Source: Burkholderia cenocepacia (GTDB lineage: Bacteria; Pseudomonadota; Gammaproteobacteria; Burkholderiales; Burkholderiaceae). Taken from it: DNA of 64,000 nucleotides. The stretch lies in the NCBI RefSeq assembly GCF_900446215.1, contig NZ_UAQZ01000016.1:1-64000 (forward strand), written 5' to 3'. This document shows, in pieces, positions 9,718-19,117 of this stretch (the stretch's first letter is position 1; the number at the start of each line of letters is the position of its first letter). Under the pieces are notes generated by a model. The model was given only the letters and a program-made list of their open reading frames with translations. It was not told where the DNA came from and did not search any database. The position numbers and the translations under genes were made by a program.

Positions 9718-10668
9718 ATGGATACGTTACAGATGATGCGCATTTTCGTCCGGGTCGCGGAGGAGGGCAGCTTCACGAGCGCGGCCCAACGTCTGGACAT
9801 CACGACGGCCTACGCATCGCGCTCGGTCGCGCAACTCGAAACGCATCTGCGCACGCGCCTGCTCAACCGCAGCACGCGCCGCATCGCGCTGACCGACGCC
9901 GGGCAGCGCTATCTCGACCGCTGCCAGCGCATCCTCGGCTATATCGACGAAGCGGAAGCCGAGGCCGCCGATGCACAGGCGAAGCCGTCCGGGCGGCTGC
10001 ACGTGCACGCGACGACGAGTTTCGGCCAGTCCTACGTGGTGCCCGCGGTCGTGCGCTACCGCGAACGCTATCCGTCGGTCGCGGTCGAGCTGACGCTGTC
10101 GCAGCACGTGCCCGACATCATCGACGAAGGCTACGACGTATCGCTCCAATTGAGCACGACGGAGCTGCCCGATTCCGGGCTGGTATCGCAGCGGCTCGGC
10201 GACGTGGGCAGCGTGCTGTGCGCGTCGCCTGCGTATCTGAAGGCGCGCGGTACGCCGCGCACGGTGAGCGACCTCGCCGGGCACGCGTGCCTGCAGATCG
10301 TCACGCCGCTCTTTCCGCGCGATCGCTGGCATCTCGACGGTCCGAACGGTCGAGAAACGTTCGAGCTGCCGCTGCCGGATTTCCAGGTCAACATCGCCGA
10401 TGCGCTCGGCGCCGCGCTGCGCGCGGGGCTCGGGATCGGCTCGCTGCCGATGTCGGCTGCGCTGCCCGCGCTCGCGAGCGGTGCGCTGGTGCGCGTGCTG
10501 CCCGATTACCGGTTGCAGAAGCTGACGGTCTATACGTTGTATGCGTCGCGTCAGTATCTCGATGCGAAGATCCGCACGTTCGTCGATTTCCTGCGGGAAT
10601 GCGTGCCGGAGATGCTGGCCGCCGACGAGGCCGCGTTGAACGCCTGTTGCGCCGCCCGTCATTCCTGA
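9718..10668 (+). CDS. LysR-family regulator, DmlR/CrgA-like
   Basis: 316 residues. It opens with MDTLQMMRIFVRVAEEGSFT and the winged helix (AYASRSVAQLETHLRTRLLN), followed by RRIALTDAGQRYLDRC and an effector domain that begins near residue 95 (SGRLHVHATTSFGQ). The pattern places it in the large LysR subgroup with DmlR. It stands alone, 305 bp after purA; that gap shows GC-rich partial dyads but no clear gene. No target can be named from context. Confidence 0.87.
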   Translation: MDTLQMMRIFVRVAEEGSFTSAAQRLDITTAYASRSVAQLETHLRTRLLNRSTRRIALTDAGQRYLDRCQRILGYIDEAEAEAADAQAKPSGRLHVHATTSFGQSYVVPAVVRYRERYPSVAVELTLSQHVPDIIDEGYDVSLQLSTTELPDSGLVSQRLGDVGSVLCASPAYLKARGTPRTVSDLAGHACLQIVTPLFPRDRWHLDGPNGRETFELPLPDFQVNIADALGAALRAGLGIGSLPMSAALPALASGALVRVLPDYRLQKLTVYTLYASRQYLDAKIRTFVDFLRECVPEMLAADEAALNACCAARHS

Positions 10669-10948
10669 ACTGATTCACGCATGGTCGGTACGTGAGTACC
10701 GCGCACTGTCTCTCTGTTCGATGAAAATAATTGGTAGTCCTGCATTAAAGGCGGGTGACGAACGCATGTGCGCCGATCGTTCCTGACAACGATGCCCGTG
10801 CCATCGGCATTGCCCTTATGAAAACGCTTGCTTTCGATATCGAACATCGTTGGTTCGGCGCGCAGCGGCCCCCTTTTAGAATCGGTTCGACCTGCTTCAT
10901 CGCATGCGCGCGCTCCGGCCGCGCCTCCTTCATCGAACCCGAAACGAC

Positions 10949-11920
10949 ATGGCAGATCGACACTCCAGTATCCGCCGCCGGCTGCTTCATGCCGGCCTGG
11001 CACTCGCGGCAGGCGCCGCCGCCCACCCGGGTCTTGCGCTGGCCGGCGCGGCCGGCACGCGTACGTTGCGCATCGGTTATCAGAAAGGGCCGCTCAGCCT
11101 GCTGAAGGCGCGCGGCACGCTGCAAGGCAAGCTCGCGACACTCGGCGTGAACGTCACGTGGACCGAGTTCCCGTCGGGGCCACCGCAACTCGAGGCGCTG
11201 AACGCGGGATCGATCGATTTCGGCGATGTCGGCGAAGCGCCGCCGATCTTCGCGCTCGCGGCCGGTGCGCCGCTTGTCTACTACGCGCAGACGCCGGCCG
11301 GTCCGACAACCGAAGCGGTGGTCGTCGCGAAGGACTCGCCGGTCAAGACCTTTGCCGACCTGCGCGGCAAGCGCATCGCGCTGGTGAAGGGATCGAATAC
11401 GCACTTCCTGCTGGTCCGGCTGCTGCAGGCCGCGAAGCTCGGCTATGCCGACGTCACGCCGGTGTGGCTGTCGCCGTCCGATGCGCGGGCGGCATTCGAG
11501 AACCGCTCGGTCGATGCGTGGATCATCTGGGATCCGTTTCTCGCGGTGGTCCAGCAGGCATTCGGCGCGCGCATCGTCGCGGATGGCACGGGGCTGGTCG
11601 AGAACCGCAGCTACTACTTCGCGTCGCGCACGTACGCGCAGCGCAATGCCGACGTGCTCGACGCGGTCGTGTCGGAACTGACGACGGTCCAGCGCTGGCT
11701 CGATGCGAACCGCGCGCAGGGCGCGGCCGAATTCTCGAAGCTCTGGGGGATTCCGGAGCCGGCCGTGGCGCTCGCGTTTCGCCGCGCCCGCTTCGGTGTC
11801 GAGCCCGTCACCCGCGACACGCTCGCGTACCAGCAGCGCATCGCGGATGTGTTCTACCAGGCCGGTATCCTGCCGAAACGCGTCGACGTCAGCGTGGCAG
11901 CGCCGCCGTCGCTCGCGTGA
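10949..11920 (+). CDS. ssuA: Aliphatic sulfonate-type ABC transporter binding protein
   Basis: 323 residues. The start at 10949 gives MADRHSSIRRRLLHAG, a twin-arginine-like leader (SIRRRLL) with a hydrophobic stretch ending near ALAGA. The mature protein shows the SsuA/TauA/NitT fold signatures: LRIGYQKGPLSLLKARG, WTEFPSGPPQLEALNAGSID, FGDVGEAPPIFA and AWIIWDPFLAVVQ. Such proteins deliver alkanesulfonates or similar sulfur compounds to a membrane permease. No permease or ATPase gene is beside it, so it is an orphan component here and would have to use a transporter encoded elsewhere. Substrate is a family-level inference. Confidence 0.85.
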   Translation: MADRHSSIRRRLLHAGLALAAGAAAHPGLALAGAAGTRTLRIGYQKGPLSLLKARGTLQGKLATLGVNVTWTEFPSGPPQLEALNAGSIDFGDVGEAPPIFALAAGAPLVYYAQTPAGPTTEAVVVAKDSPVKTFADLRGKRIALVKGSNTHFLLVRLLQAAKLGYADVTPVWLSPSDARAAFENRSVDAWIIWDPFLAVVQQAFGARIVADGTGLVENRSYYFASRTYAQRNADVLDAVVSELTTVQRWLDANRAQGAAEFSKLWGIPEPAVALAFRRARFGVEPVTRDTLAYQQRIADVFYQAGILPKRVDVSVAAPPSLA

Positions 11921-11982
11921 GGGTCTAACCGCCCCTGCGATCGGGTGGGTGACGAGTCGCTTTGTCGCCCCCCGATATTCCT

Positions 11983-12966
11983 TCATGGTGCAATGCGCGA
12001 CAGCGGCACCGCTTCCCCGCGCAGCCTCGCGACGTCGCGGCCCGGCGCGTCGCCGAACAGCCGTGCGTATTCGCGGCTGAACTGCGACGCGCTCACATAG
12101 CCGACGCTGCGACACGCCTGCCGCGCATCCATCGCCGACAGGCACATCAGATGGCGCGCCTCCTGCAGTCGCAGCACCTTCTGGCATTGCAACGGGCTCA
12201 TCGACGTGACCGCCCGGAAGTGATGGTGGAACGTCGACGGGCTCATCTCCACCTGCCGCGCGAGCGAGTCGACCACCATCGGGTCGAGGTAGTGATCGCG
12301 AATCCATGCGACGGCGCGCGAGATGCGCTGGGTCGTCGAACCGGCGTCGCCGATCTGCGCGACGCGCGCGCCCGACGGGCCGCGCAGCAGCCGGATGAGG
12401 ATTTCGTCGACGATCAGCGGCGCGATCAGGTCGAGGTCGTCCGGTTGCGCCATCAGTTGCATCAACCGCGCGATGGCGTCGACGATTTCCGGCGTCGCGT
12501 CGTGCGTGTCGAGTGCGCGGCAGTCGACGGCTTTCGGCAGTCCGCGCGGGAAGACGACCGGCGTGAGCGCCGCGATGCGCGCAGGATCGAGTTCGAGTTG
12601 TGCGTACAGGAACGGCTCGGCCGGGCTCGCGCGCGTCACGCGGCCGGTCACCGGCAGGTCGGCCGTTGCGACCAGCATCCGCGATTCGTCGATCGTGTAG
12701 GTATCGTCGCCGACCCGCATCGACTTCGCGCCTTGCCCGACGATGCTCAGGCACGCGTGGTGCACGCCGTGGTTCCATTGCGGCGGCGGCACGGAAGCGC
12801 GCGCGATGCGCATGCCGCGCAGCGGAAGGTCGAACATGCCGTCGTGCGGTGCATAGGCGGCGATCAGCGTCGCCAGCCGGGCCGCGGCGGGCGCGCCGGC
12901 TCGCGATCGCGCGTCGTGATCCGGCGGGGTGCGCGGTTGCAGTGGCGTTCGAGCGTCGATTTCCAT
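11983..12966 (-). CDS. AraC-family regulator with AraC_N domain
   Basis: 327 residues. Residues about 25-190 form the N-terminal ligand/dimer domain of the YqhC type (LSIVGQGAKSMRVGDDTYTI, MLVATADLPVTGRV). The C-terminal 100 residues carry two helix-turn-helices (SLARQVEMSPSTFHHHFRAV and SVGYVSASQFSREYARLFG). YqhC-like regulators usually control neighbouring oxidoreductase genes, but none is present here; the gene is convergent with ssuA and faces away from the next LysR gene. Target unknown. Confidence 0.87.
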   Translation of the reverse strand: MEIDARTPLQPRTPPDHDARSRAGAPAAARLATLIAAYAPHDGMFDLPLRGMRIARASVPPPQWNHGVHHACLSIVGQGAKSMRVGDDTYTIDESRMLVATADLPVTGRVTRASPAEPFLYAQLELDPARIAALTPVVFPRGLPKAVDCRALDTHDATPEIVDAIARLMQLMAQPDDLDLIAPLIVDEILIRLLRGPSGARVAQIGDAGSTTQRISRAVAWIRDHYLDPMVVDSLARQVEMSPSTFHHHFRAVTSMSPLQCQKVLRLQEARHLMCLSAMDARQACRSVGYVSASQFSREYARLFGDAPGRDVARLRGEAVPLSRIAP

Positions 12967-13563
12967 GTTGCGTGAGCGGTTGGCGGAGTGAGCGATGCCA
13001 TGCGCGCGGCGGCGATTCCCTGTCGAGCTGCACGCACGGCGGTCACATCGTACGGCCAGTTGCGTGCGCCGGATTGCCTAAACCTGTCCGAAATTAGCCC
13101 GATCATCCGGACCTGCATGGCGGCGGACGCATCGCCCGTCGTGGCATCGTGTGCAGCGCACAAATTCGGAAATTAAGGCAAAACAATCGCAGGATCGGGC
13201 AAGCCATTTTCCGGCGGTTTCCCTACCATTGCACCTGCTGAAGGAAATGCGGTTTCAGCGTGCCCGGATGATGCGGGCAACACCGTCCGCGTGATGCGCG
13301 GCCGCCGCCGGCCTTGCCGCGCGCGTCATCGCCGCGCATCGCGGGAAAAGAATCAGGACTGCTACTGAATGATCGTGCATCGGGCTTGCCGAGGCTGGTT
13401 TGCGGCCGTTGCAAGCTGGCTCGTGCCCGTCGCGAGCGTGCCGACCGACCCGGCGGAGCCGGCGTCGGCGCCGCCGCATTGGCCGGGCCGATGCGGGCGG
13501 GTGGCGGTGCGGCGTCGGGGTGCAGGCAGACGGGCAGTCGTTCGCGCAGGGGAATCCGGACAA
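12967..13563. other. Intergenic region between divergent regulators
   Basis: I see no supported gene. Open frames here are high-GC shadows. Around 13160-13200 there is an AT-richer patch (AATTCGGAAATTAAGGCAAA) that could hold promoters for the AraC gene on the minus strand. The last 200 bases are very GC-rich and lead to the LysR start at 13564. Confidence 0.4.
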
Positions 13564-14445
13564 ATGGACCAACTTCAATCGATTCGGGCATTCGTGACGG
13601 TGGCAAGGGAAGGCGGATTTCGCCGGGCCGCGACGCGGCTGCGCGTGTCGACGGCGATGGCGAGCCGGCTGGTCGATGCGCTCGAGACGCGCCTCGGTGC
13701 GCGCCTGCTTCAACGCAGCACGAGCCACCAGTCGCTGACGGAGATCGGCGAGCTGTATCTCGCGCGCGTCGAGCGGATTCTCGGTGCGATCGACGAGATC
13801 GACGGTCGTTTCGTCGCGATGGGCAGCAAGCCGGAAGGCGTATTGCGCGTGGCCGCGCCGGTCGCGTTCGGGCTCAGCCAGTTGAGCGCGCTGCTCGATC
13901 GCTTCGTGCACCGGTTTCCGGACGTGCGGCCGACCGTGACGCTGACCGATGCCCATGTCGACCTGACTGCCGAGGACATCGACGTCGCGTTCCTGACGGA
14001 TGGCATGCCGGTGTCCGGCGCGCACGCGCTGCATACGCTGGCTGCATACGAAACCGTGCGCGTCGCGGCGCCGGGCTACGTCGCCGCGCACGGCGGCGCC
14101 GCTGCGTCGGGCGACTGGCCGGAACTCGCGGCCGTGCGGCTGGAGTTGCCCGCGGCCGACGACGACCCGGCGGCCGCGATTCGATCCGGTGCGGCGTCCG
14201 GCAATACGGGCGTCGGCCATCTCGAGATGGCGCGGCGGCTGGCCGTCGCCGGCATGGGCGCGGCGGTGCTGCCCGCGTATCTCGTCGATGCGGATCTGGC
14301 GGCCGGCACGCTCGTGCGCGTGGCCCCGGTCCGCCCGCTCGCGCCCGTCACGCTGAAGCTCGCGCATGCGCGTGCCGCGCGTCTGCCGGCCGCCGCGCGC
14401 GCGTTCGTCGAATTCGCAGGCGCCGCATTCCGGCCCACGCGCTAG
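13564..14445 (+). CDS. LysR-family regulator next to the RND operon
   Basis: 293 residues. The N-terminus MDQLQSIRAFVTVAREGGFR and helix VSTAMASRLVDALETRLGAR are a normal LysR winged helix; the effector domain runs from about residue 95 (GVLRVAAPVAFGLSQL). The start is the internal ATG at 13564, since the upstream in-frame extension has no family resemblance. It lies in the same direction as, and 224 bp ahead of, the RND efflux operon and is separated from it by a strong terminator at 14470-14507. It may regulate the pump, as LysR proteins do for several Burkholderia RND operons, but co-location is the only evidence. Confidence 0.85.
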   Translation: MDQLQSIRAFVTVAREGGFRRAATRLRVSTAMASRLVDALETRLGARLLQRSTSHQSLTEIGELYLARVERILGAIDEIDGRFVAMGSKPEGVLRVAAPVAFGLSQLSALLDRFVHRFPDVRPTVTLTDAHVDLTAEDIDVAFLTDGMPVSGAHALHTLAAYETVRVAAPGYVAAHGGAAASGDWPELAAVRLELPAADDDPAAAIRSGAASGNTGVGHLEMARRLAVAGMGAAVLPAYLVDADLAAGTLVRVAPVRPLAPVTLKLAHARAARLPAAARAFVEFAGAAFRPTR

Positions 14446-14469
14446 CGGGCCGGCTGATCCCACGGCAAC

Positions 14470-14507
14470 GCGAGCCCGCCGGGGCCGCGGGCTCGCCGTT
14501 CTTTTTC
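14470..14507 (+). terminator. Rho-independent terminator after the LysR gene
   Basis: A perfect 10-bp stem GCGAGCCCGC/GCGGGCTCGC with a 7-nt loop is followed by CGTTCTTTTT. It ends LysR transcription, so the RND operon must have its own promoter between here and 14670. Confidence 0.85.
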
Positions 14508-14669
14508 GGAAGCAGTTCGGCGCACGAACGCTCCGCAGGGTGCAACGCACACCCGCAACACGCGTCCGCATCCGCGGTGGGCCGGAAGCTGCAGGTCCGC
14601 CGCGTGTCAGGGCCATGAGGAGATCTGGTGATTCCCATTGAAGGTCGTCTAATTGTGAGAGGTCGCTCC

Positions 14670-15908
14670 ATGCGCGTCGAACGGGTTCCATACCGCTTAA
14701 TCACTGCCGCAACGGCTGCCGTTTTCCTGGCCGCGTGCGGGAAAAAAGAATCGGCACCGCCGCCGCAAACGCCGGAAGTCGGCGTCGTCACCGTGCAGCC
14801 GCAAGCCGTGCCGGCGGTGACCGAACTGCCGGGCCGCACCAGTGCATTCCTCGTCGCGCAGGTGCGTGCGCGGGTCGACGGCATCGTGCTGCGTCGTGAA
14901 TTCACCGAAGGCACCGACGTCAAGGCCGGCCAGCGTCTGTACAAGATCGATCCGGCGCCGTACGTCGCGGCCCTGAACAGCGCGAAGGCGACGCTCGCGA
15001 AGGCGCAGGCGAACCTCGTCACGCAGAACGCGCTGGTCGCGCGCTACAAGGTGCTGGTCGCCGCGAACGCGGTCAGCAAGCAGGACTACGACAACGCGGT
15101 CGCCACGCAAGGGCAGGCCGCGGCGGACGTCGCGGCCGGCAAGGCGGCGGTCGACACCGCGCAGATCAACCTCGGCTACACGGATGTCGTGTCGCCGATC
15201 ACCGGCCGCGTCGGCATCTCGCAAGTGACGCCGGGCGCCTACGTGCAGGCGAGCCAGGCGACGCTGATGTCGACCGTGCAGCAGCTCGATCCGGTGTACG
15301 TCGACCTCACGCAGTCGAGCCTCGAAGGGCTGAAGCTGCGTCAGGACGTGCAGAGCGGCCGTCTGAAGACGACCGGTCCGGGCGCGGCGAAGGTGTCGTT
15401 GATTCTCGAAGACGGCAAGACCTATTCGGAGCCGGGCAAGCTGCAGTTCTCGGACGTGACGGTCGACCAGACCACCGGCTCGGTGACGATCCGCGCGATC
15501 TTCCCGAACCCGGGCCGCGTGCTGCTGCCGGGCATGTTCGTGCGTGCACGGATCGAGGAAGGCGTGAACGAGAACGCGTTCCTCGTGCCGCAGATCGGCG
15601 TCACGCACGACCAGAAGGGGCAGGCGATCGCACTCGTCGTGACCGCGGCCAACAAGGTCGAGATGCGTCCGTTGACGACGACCGGCACGTACGGCCAGAA
15701 CTGGATCGTCGAAGGCGGTCTGCAGGCGGGCGATCACGTGATCGTGCAAGGCGTCGACAAGGTGCGCCCGGGCGCGACCGTGAAGACCGTCCCCGCGCAG
15801 CTCGCCCCGGCGCCGGACGCCGCCACCGCCACATCGGCAAGCGCCGCGCCGGCGACTACCGCGGCCAGCGCCGCAGCGAGTTCGGCCGCCGCGTCGAGCG
15901 CGCAATAA
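14670..15908 (+). CDS. RND efflux periplasmic adaptor (MFP) lipoprotein
   Basis: 412 residues. The adaptor links the inner-membrane RND pump to the outer-membrane channel. The start at 14670 gives a lipoprotein signal (VFLAACGKK: lipobox LAAC). The AcrA/MexA order is visible: barrel and lipoyl part (GRTSAFLVAQVRARVDGIVL), alpha-hairpin (about residues 100-170, NSAKATLAKAQANLVTQNAL), second lipoyl half (LGYTDVVSPITGRVGIS), beta-barrel (PGAYVQASQATLMSTVQQLD) and membrane-proximal domain. The tail of about 40 residues is Ala/Ser/Thr-rich. It is first in a three-gene operon, 15 bp before the pump gene. Position and order recall the RND-2 cluster of B. cenocepacia, which lies near the pC3 origin (from memory). 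Confidence 0.93.
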   Translation: MRVERVPYRLITAATAAVFLAACGKKESAPPPQTPEVGVVTVQPQAVPAVTELPGRTSAFLVAQVRARVDGIVLRREFTEGTDVKAGQRLYKIDPAPYVAALNSAKATLAKAQANLVTQNALVARYKVLVAANAVSKQDYDNAVATQGQAAADVAAGKAAVDTAQINLGYTDVVSPITGRVGISQVTPGAYVQASQATLMSTVQQLDPVYVDLTQSSLEGLKLRQDVQSGRLKTTGPGAAKVSLILEDGKTYSEPGKLQFSDVTVDQTTGSVTIRAIFPNPGRVLLPGMFVRARIEEGVNENAFLVPQIGVTHDQKGQAIALVVTAANKVEMRPLTTTGTYGQNWIVEGGLQAGDHVIVQGVDKVRPGATVKTVPAQLAPAPDAATATSASAAPATTAASAAASSAAASSAQ

Positions 15909-15923
15909 CAGGGAGTCCGTTTC

Positions 15924-18900
15924 ATGGCCAAGTTCTTTATCGATCGCCCGATCTTCGCGTGGGTGATCGCGATCGTGCTGATGCTGGCCGGCGTCGCTTC
16001 GATCTTCAAGATGCCGATCGCGCAGTACCCGACGATCGCACCGCCGACGATCCAGATCCAGGCGAACTATCCGGGCGCTTCCGCGAAGACGGTGGAAGAC
16101 ACGGTGACGCAGGTGATCGAGCAGCAGATGAGCGGGCTCGACAACTTCCTGTACATGTCGTCGACGAGCGACGATTCGGGCAACGCGACGATCACGCTGA
16201 CGTTCTCGCCGGGCACGAATCCGGACGTCGCACAGGTGCAGGTGCAGAACAAGCTGTCGCTCGCGACGCCGAACCTGCCGCAGGTCGTGCAGCAGCTCGG
16301 CATGCAGGTCACGAAGTCGAGCAGCAACTGGCTGATGTGGTTCGCGTTCAACTCCGAGGACGGCCGGATGTCGAAGGAGGACCTGACGAACTACGTGGCT
16401 TCGCACGTGCTCGATCCGCTGAGCCGCGTGAACGGCGTCGGCCAGACGCTGCTGCTCGGTTCGCAGTTCTCGATGCGGATCTGGCTCGACCCCGTCAAGC
16501 TGACCAACTACAGCCTCACGCCGACCGACGTGACGGCCGCGATCACGCAGCAGAACGTGCAGATCGCGGGCGGCCAGATCGGCGGCACGCCGGCGAAGCC
16601 GGGCACCGTGCTGCAGGCGACGATCACCGAATCGACGCTGCTGCGCACGCCCGAGCAGTTCGGCAACATCCTGCTGAAGGTCAACCAGGACGGCTCGCAG
16701 GTCCGCCTGAAGGACGTCGGCCGCGCGGCGCTGGGTTCGGAGAACTACACGTTCGACACGAAGTACATGGGGCAGCCGACGGCCGGCCTCGGCATCCAGC
16801 TCGCGACCGGCGCGAACGCGCTGGCGACCGCGAACGCGCTGCGGGCCAAGATCGACGAGCTGTCGAAGTACTTCCCGCACGGTCTCGTCGTGCACTACCC
16901 GTACGACACGACGCCGTTCGTGCGCCTGTCGATCGAGGAAGTGGTCAAGACGCTGATCGAGGGCATCGTGCTGGTGTTCCTCGTGATGTACCTGTTCCTG
17001 CAGAACCTGCGGGCGACGATCATCCCGACGATCGCGGTGCCGGTCGTGCTGCTCGGTACGTTCGCGATCATGGGCCTCGCCGGTTTCTCGATCAACACGC
17101 TGTCGATGTTCGGCCTCGTGCTCGCGATCGGCCTGCTGGTCGACGATGCGATCGTGGTGGTCGAGAACGTCGAGCGCGTGATGGCGGAAGAAGGGCTGTC
17201 ACCGAAGGAGGCGACTCGCAAGGCGATGAGCCAGATCACCGGCGCACTCGTCGGCGTGGCGCTCGTGCTGTCGGCGGTGTTCGTGCCGGTGGCGTTCTCC
17301 GGCGGCTCGGTCGGCGCGATCTATCGGCAGTTCTCGCTGACGATCGTGTCGGCGATGGTGCTGTCCGTGCTGGTCGCATTGGTCCTGACGCCGGCGCTGT
17401 GCGCGACGATCCTCAAGCCGATCCCGCAGGGGCATCACGAAGAGAAGAAGGGTTTCTTCGGCTGGTTCAACCGGACTTTCGATCGCAGCCGCGATCGCTA
17501 CACGAGCGGCGTGAACCACGTGATCCGGCGCTCGGGCCGCTGGCTCGTGATCTACCTCGCCGTGTTCCTCGCGGTCGGCGTGATGTTCGCGCGTCTGCCG
17601 AAGTCGTTCCTGCCCGACGAGGATCAGGGCTACATGTTCATGATCGTGCAGACGCCGTCCGGCTCCACGCAGGAAACGACCGGCAAGACGCTCGACAACA
17701 TCAACACGTACCTGACCACCGCCGAGAAGGACGTGGTCGACTCGGTGTTCACGGTCAACGGCTTCAGCTTCGCGGGCCGCGGCCAGAACGCGGGCCTCGT
17801 GTTCGTGAAGCTGAAACCGTACGAGCATCGCCAGCGTTCGGACCAGAAGGTGCAGGCGCTGATCGGCCGGACCTTCGCGCACTATTCGACGTACAAGGAC
17901 GCGATGGTGATTCCGTTCAACCCGCCGTCGATTCCGGAACTCGGCACGGCCGCCGGCTTCGACTTCGAGCTGACGGACAACGCCGGTCTCGGCCACGATG
18001 CGCTGATGGCCGCGCGCGGCCAGTTGCTCGGGATGGCCGCGAAGGATCCGGCGCTCGCGCTGGTGCGCCCGAACGGCCTGAACGATACGCCGCAGTACAA
18101 GGTCGACATCGACCGCGAGAAGGCGAATGCGCTCGGCGTGACGGCCGCGGCGATCGACCAGACGTTCTCGATCGCATGGGCGTCGCAGTACGTGAACAAC
18201 TTCCTCGACACCGACGGCCGGATCAAGAAGGTGTACGTACAGTCGGACGCGCCGTTCCGGATGACGCCGGAAGACATGAACATCTGGTACGTGCGCAACA
18301 GCGCGGGCGGGATGGTGCCGTTCAGCGCATTCTCGACCGGCCACTGGATCTACGGTTCGCCGAAGCTCGAGCGTTACAACGGCGTGTCATCGATCGAAAT
18401 CCAGGGGCAGGCCGCGGAAGGCAAATCGACCGGCCAGGCGATGGCCGCGATGGAAGCGCTCGCGAGCAAGCTGCCGGAAGGCATCGGCTACTCGTGGACG
18501 GGCCTGTCGTTCCAGGAAATCCAGTCCGGCTCGCAGGCGCCGATCCTGTACGCGATCTCGATCCTCGTCGTGTTCCTGTGTCTCGCGGCGCTGTATGAAA
18601 GCTGGTCGATCCCGTTCTCGGTGATCATGGTCGTGCCGCTCGGCGTGGTCGGCGCGCTGCTCGCGACGATGCTGCGCGGCCTCGAGAACGACGTGTTCTT
18701 CCAGGTCGGCCTGCTGACCACCGTGGGCTTGTCCGCGAAGAACGCGATCCTGATCGTCGAGTTCGCGCGCGAGCTGCAGGCGGGCGGGAACATGGGGCCG
18801 GTGCGCGCGGCGATCGAGGCGGCGCGCCTGCGGCTGCGTCCGATCCTGATGACGTCGCTCGCGTTCATGCTGGGCGTGCTGCCGCTGGCGATCAGCAACG

Positions 18901-19115
18901 GCGCGGGGTCGGCGAGCCAGCACGCGATCGGCACCGGCGTGATCGGCGGGATGATCACGGCGACGTTCCTCGCCATTTTCATGATCCCGATGTTCTTCGT
19001 GCGGGTTCGCGCGATCTTCAGCGGCGAGACGGAAAACGTCGACGACGCATGGCGTCTCGTGCAGGGCGACCTGCAGGGCGGTCACGACGACGCAAACGAT
19101 TCGAAGGGGCAGTAA
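15924..19115 (+). CDS. RND (HAE1 family) multidrug efflux pump
   Basis: 1063 residues, normal AcrB/MexB length. It is the proton-driven inner-membrane transporter of a tripartite efflux system. The N-terminus [20 protein letters not shown] is the first membrane helix; large periplasmic loops lie at about residues 40-335 and 560-870. Transmembrane helix 4 carries the proton-relay pair in [20 protein letters not shown]; the RND signatures [14 protein letters not shown] and the final helices [20 protein letters not shown] are present. No interruptions. Likely substrates are amphiphilic antibiotics and dyes, inferred from the family. The gene is flanked by its adaptor and channel with only a few bases between. 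Confidence 0.96.
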   Translation: MAKFFIDRPIFAWVIAIVLMLAGVASIFKMPIAQYPTIAPPTIQIQANYPGASAKTVEDTVTQVIEQQMSGLDNFLYMSSTSDDSGNATITLTFSPGTNPDVAQVQVQNKLSLATPNLPQVVQQLGMQVTKSSSNWLMWFAFNSEDGRMSKEDLTNYVASHVLDPLSRVNGVGQTLLLGSQFSMRIWLDPVKLTNYSLTPTDVTAAITQQNVQIAGGQIGGTPAKPGTVLQATITESTLLRTPEQFGNILLKVNQDGSQVRLKDVGRAALGSENYTFDTKYMGQPTAGLGIQLATGANALATANALRAKIDELSKYFPHGLVVHYPYDTTPFVRLSIEEVVKTLIEGIVLVFLVMYLFLQNLRATIIPTIAVPVVLLGTFAIMGLAGFSINTLSMFGLVLAIGLLVDDAIVVVENVERVMAEEGLSPKEATRKAMSQITGALVGVALVLSAVFVPVAFSGGSVGAIYRQFSLTIVSAMVLSVLVALVLTPALCATILKPIPQGHHEEKKGFFGWFNRTFDRSRDRYTSGVNHVIRRSGRWLVIYLAVFLAVGVMFARLPKSFLPDEDQGYMFMIVQTPSGSTQETTGKTLDNINTYLTTAEKDVVDSVFTVNGFSFAGRGQNAGLVFVKLKPYEHRQRSDQKVQALIGRTFAHYSTYKDAMVIPFNPPSIPELGTAAGFDFELTDNAGLGHDALMAARGQLLGMAAKDPALALVRPNGLNDTPQYKVDIDREKANALGVTAAAIDQTFSIAWASQYVNNFLDTDGRIKKVYVQSDAPFRMTPEDMNIWYVRNSAGGMVPFSAFSTGHWIYGSPKLERYNGVSSIEIQGQAAEGKSTGQAMAAMEALASKLPEGIGYSWTGLSFQEIQSGSQAPILYAISILVVFLCLAALYESWSIPFSVIMVVPLGVVGALLATMLRGLENDVFFQVGLLTTVGLSAKNAILIVEFARELQAGGNMGPVRAAIEAARLRLRPILMTSLAFMLGVLPLAISNGAGSASQHAIGTGVIGGMITATFLAIFMIPMFFVRVRAIFSGETENVDDAWRLVQGDLQGGHDDANDSKGQ

Positions 19116-19117
19116 CG

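Noticed and set aside
13255-14691. 478-residue minus-strand frame opposite the LysR gene
   Set aside because: It is the antisense shadow of a clear LysR gene in GC-rich DNA; Arg/Gly-rich composition is typical of such shadows.
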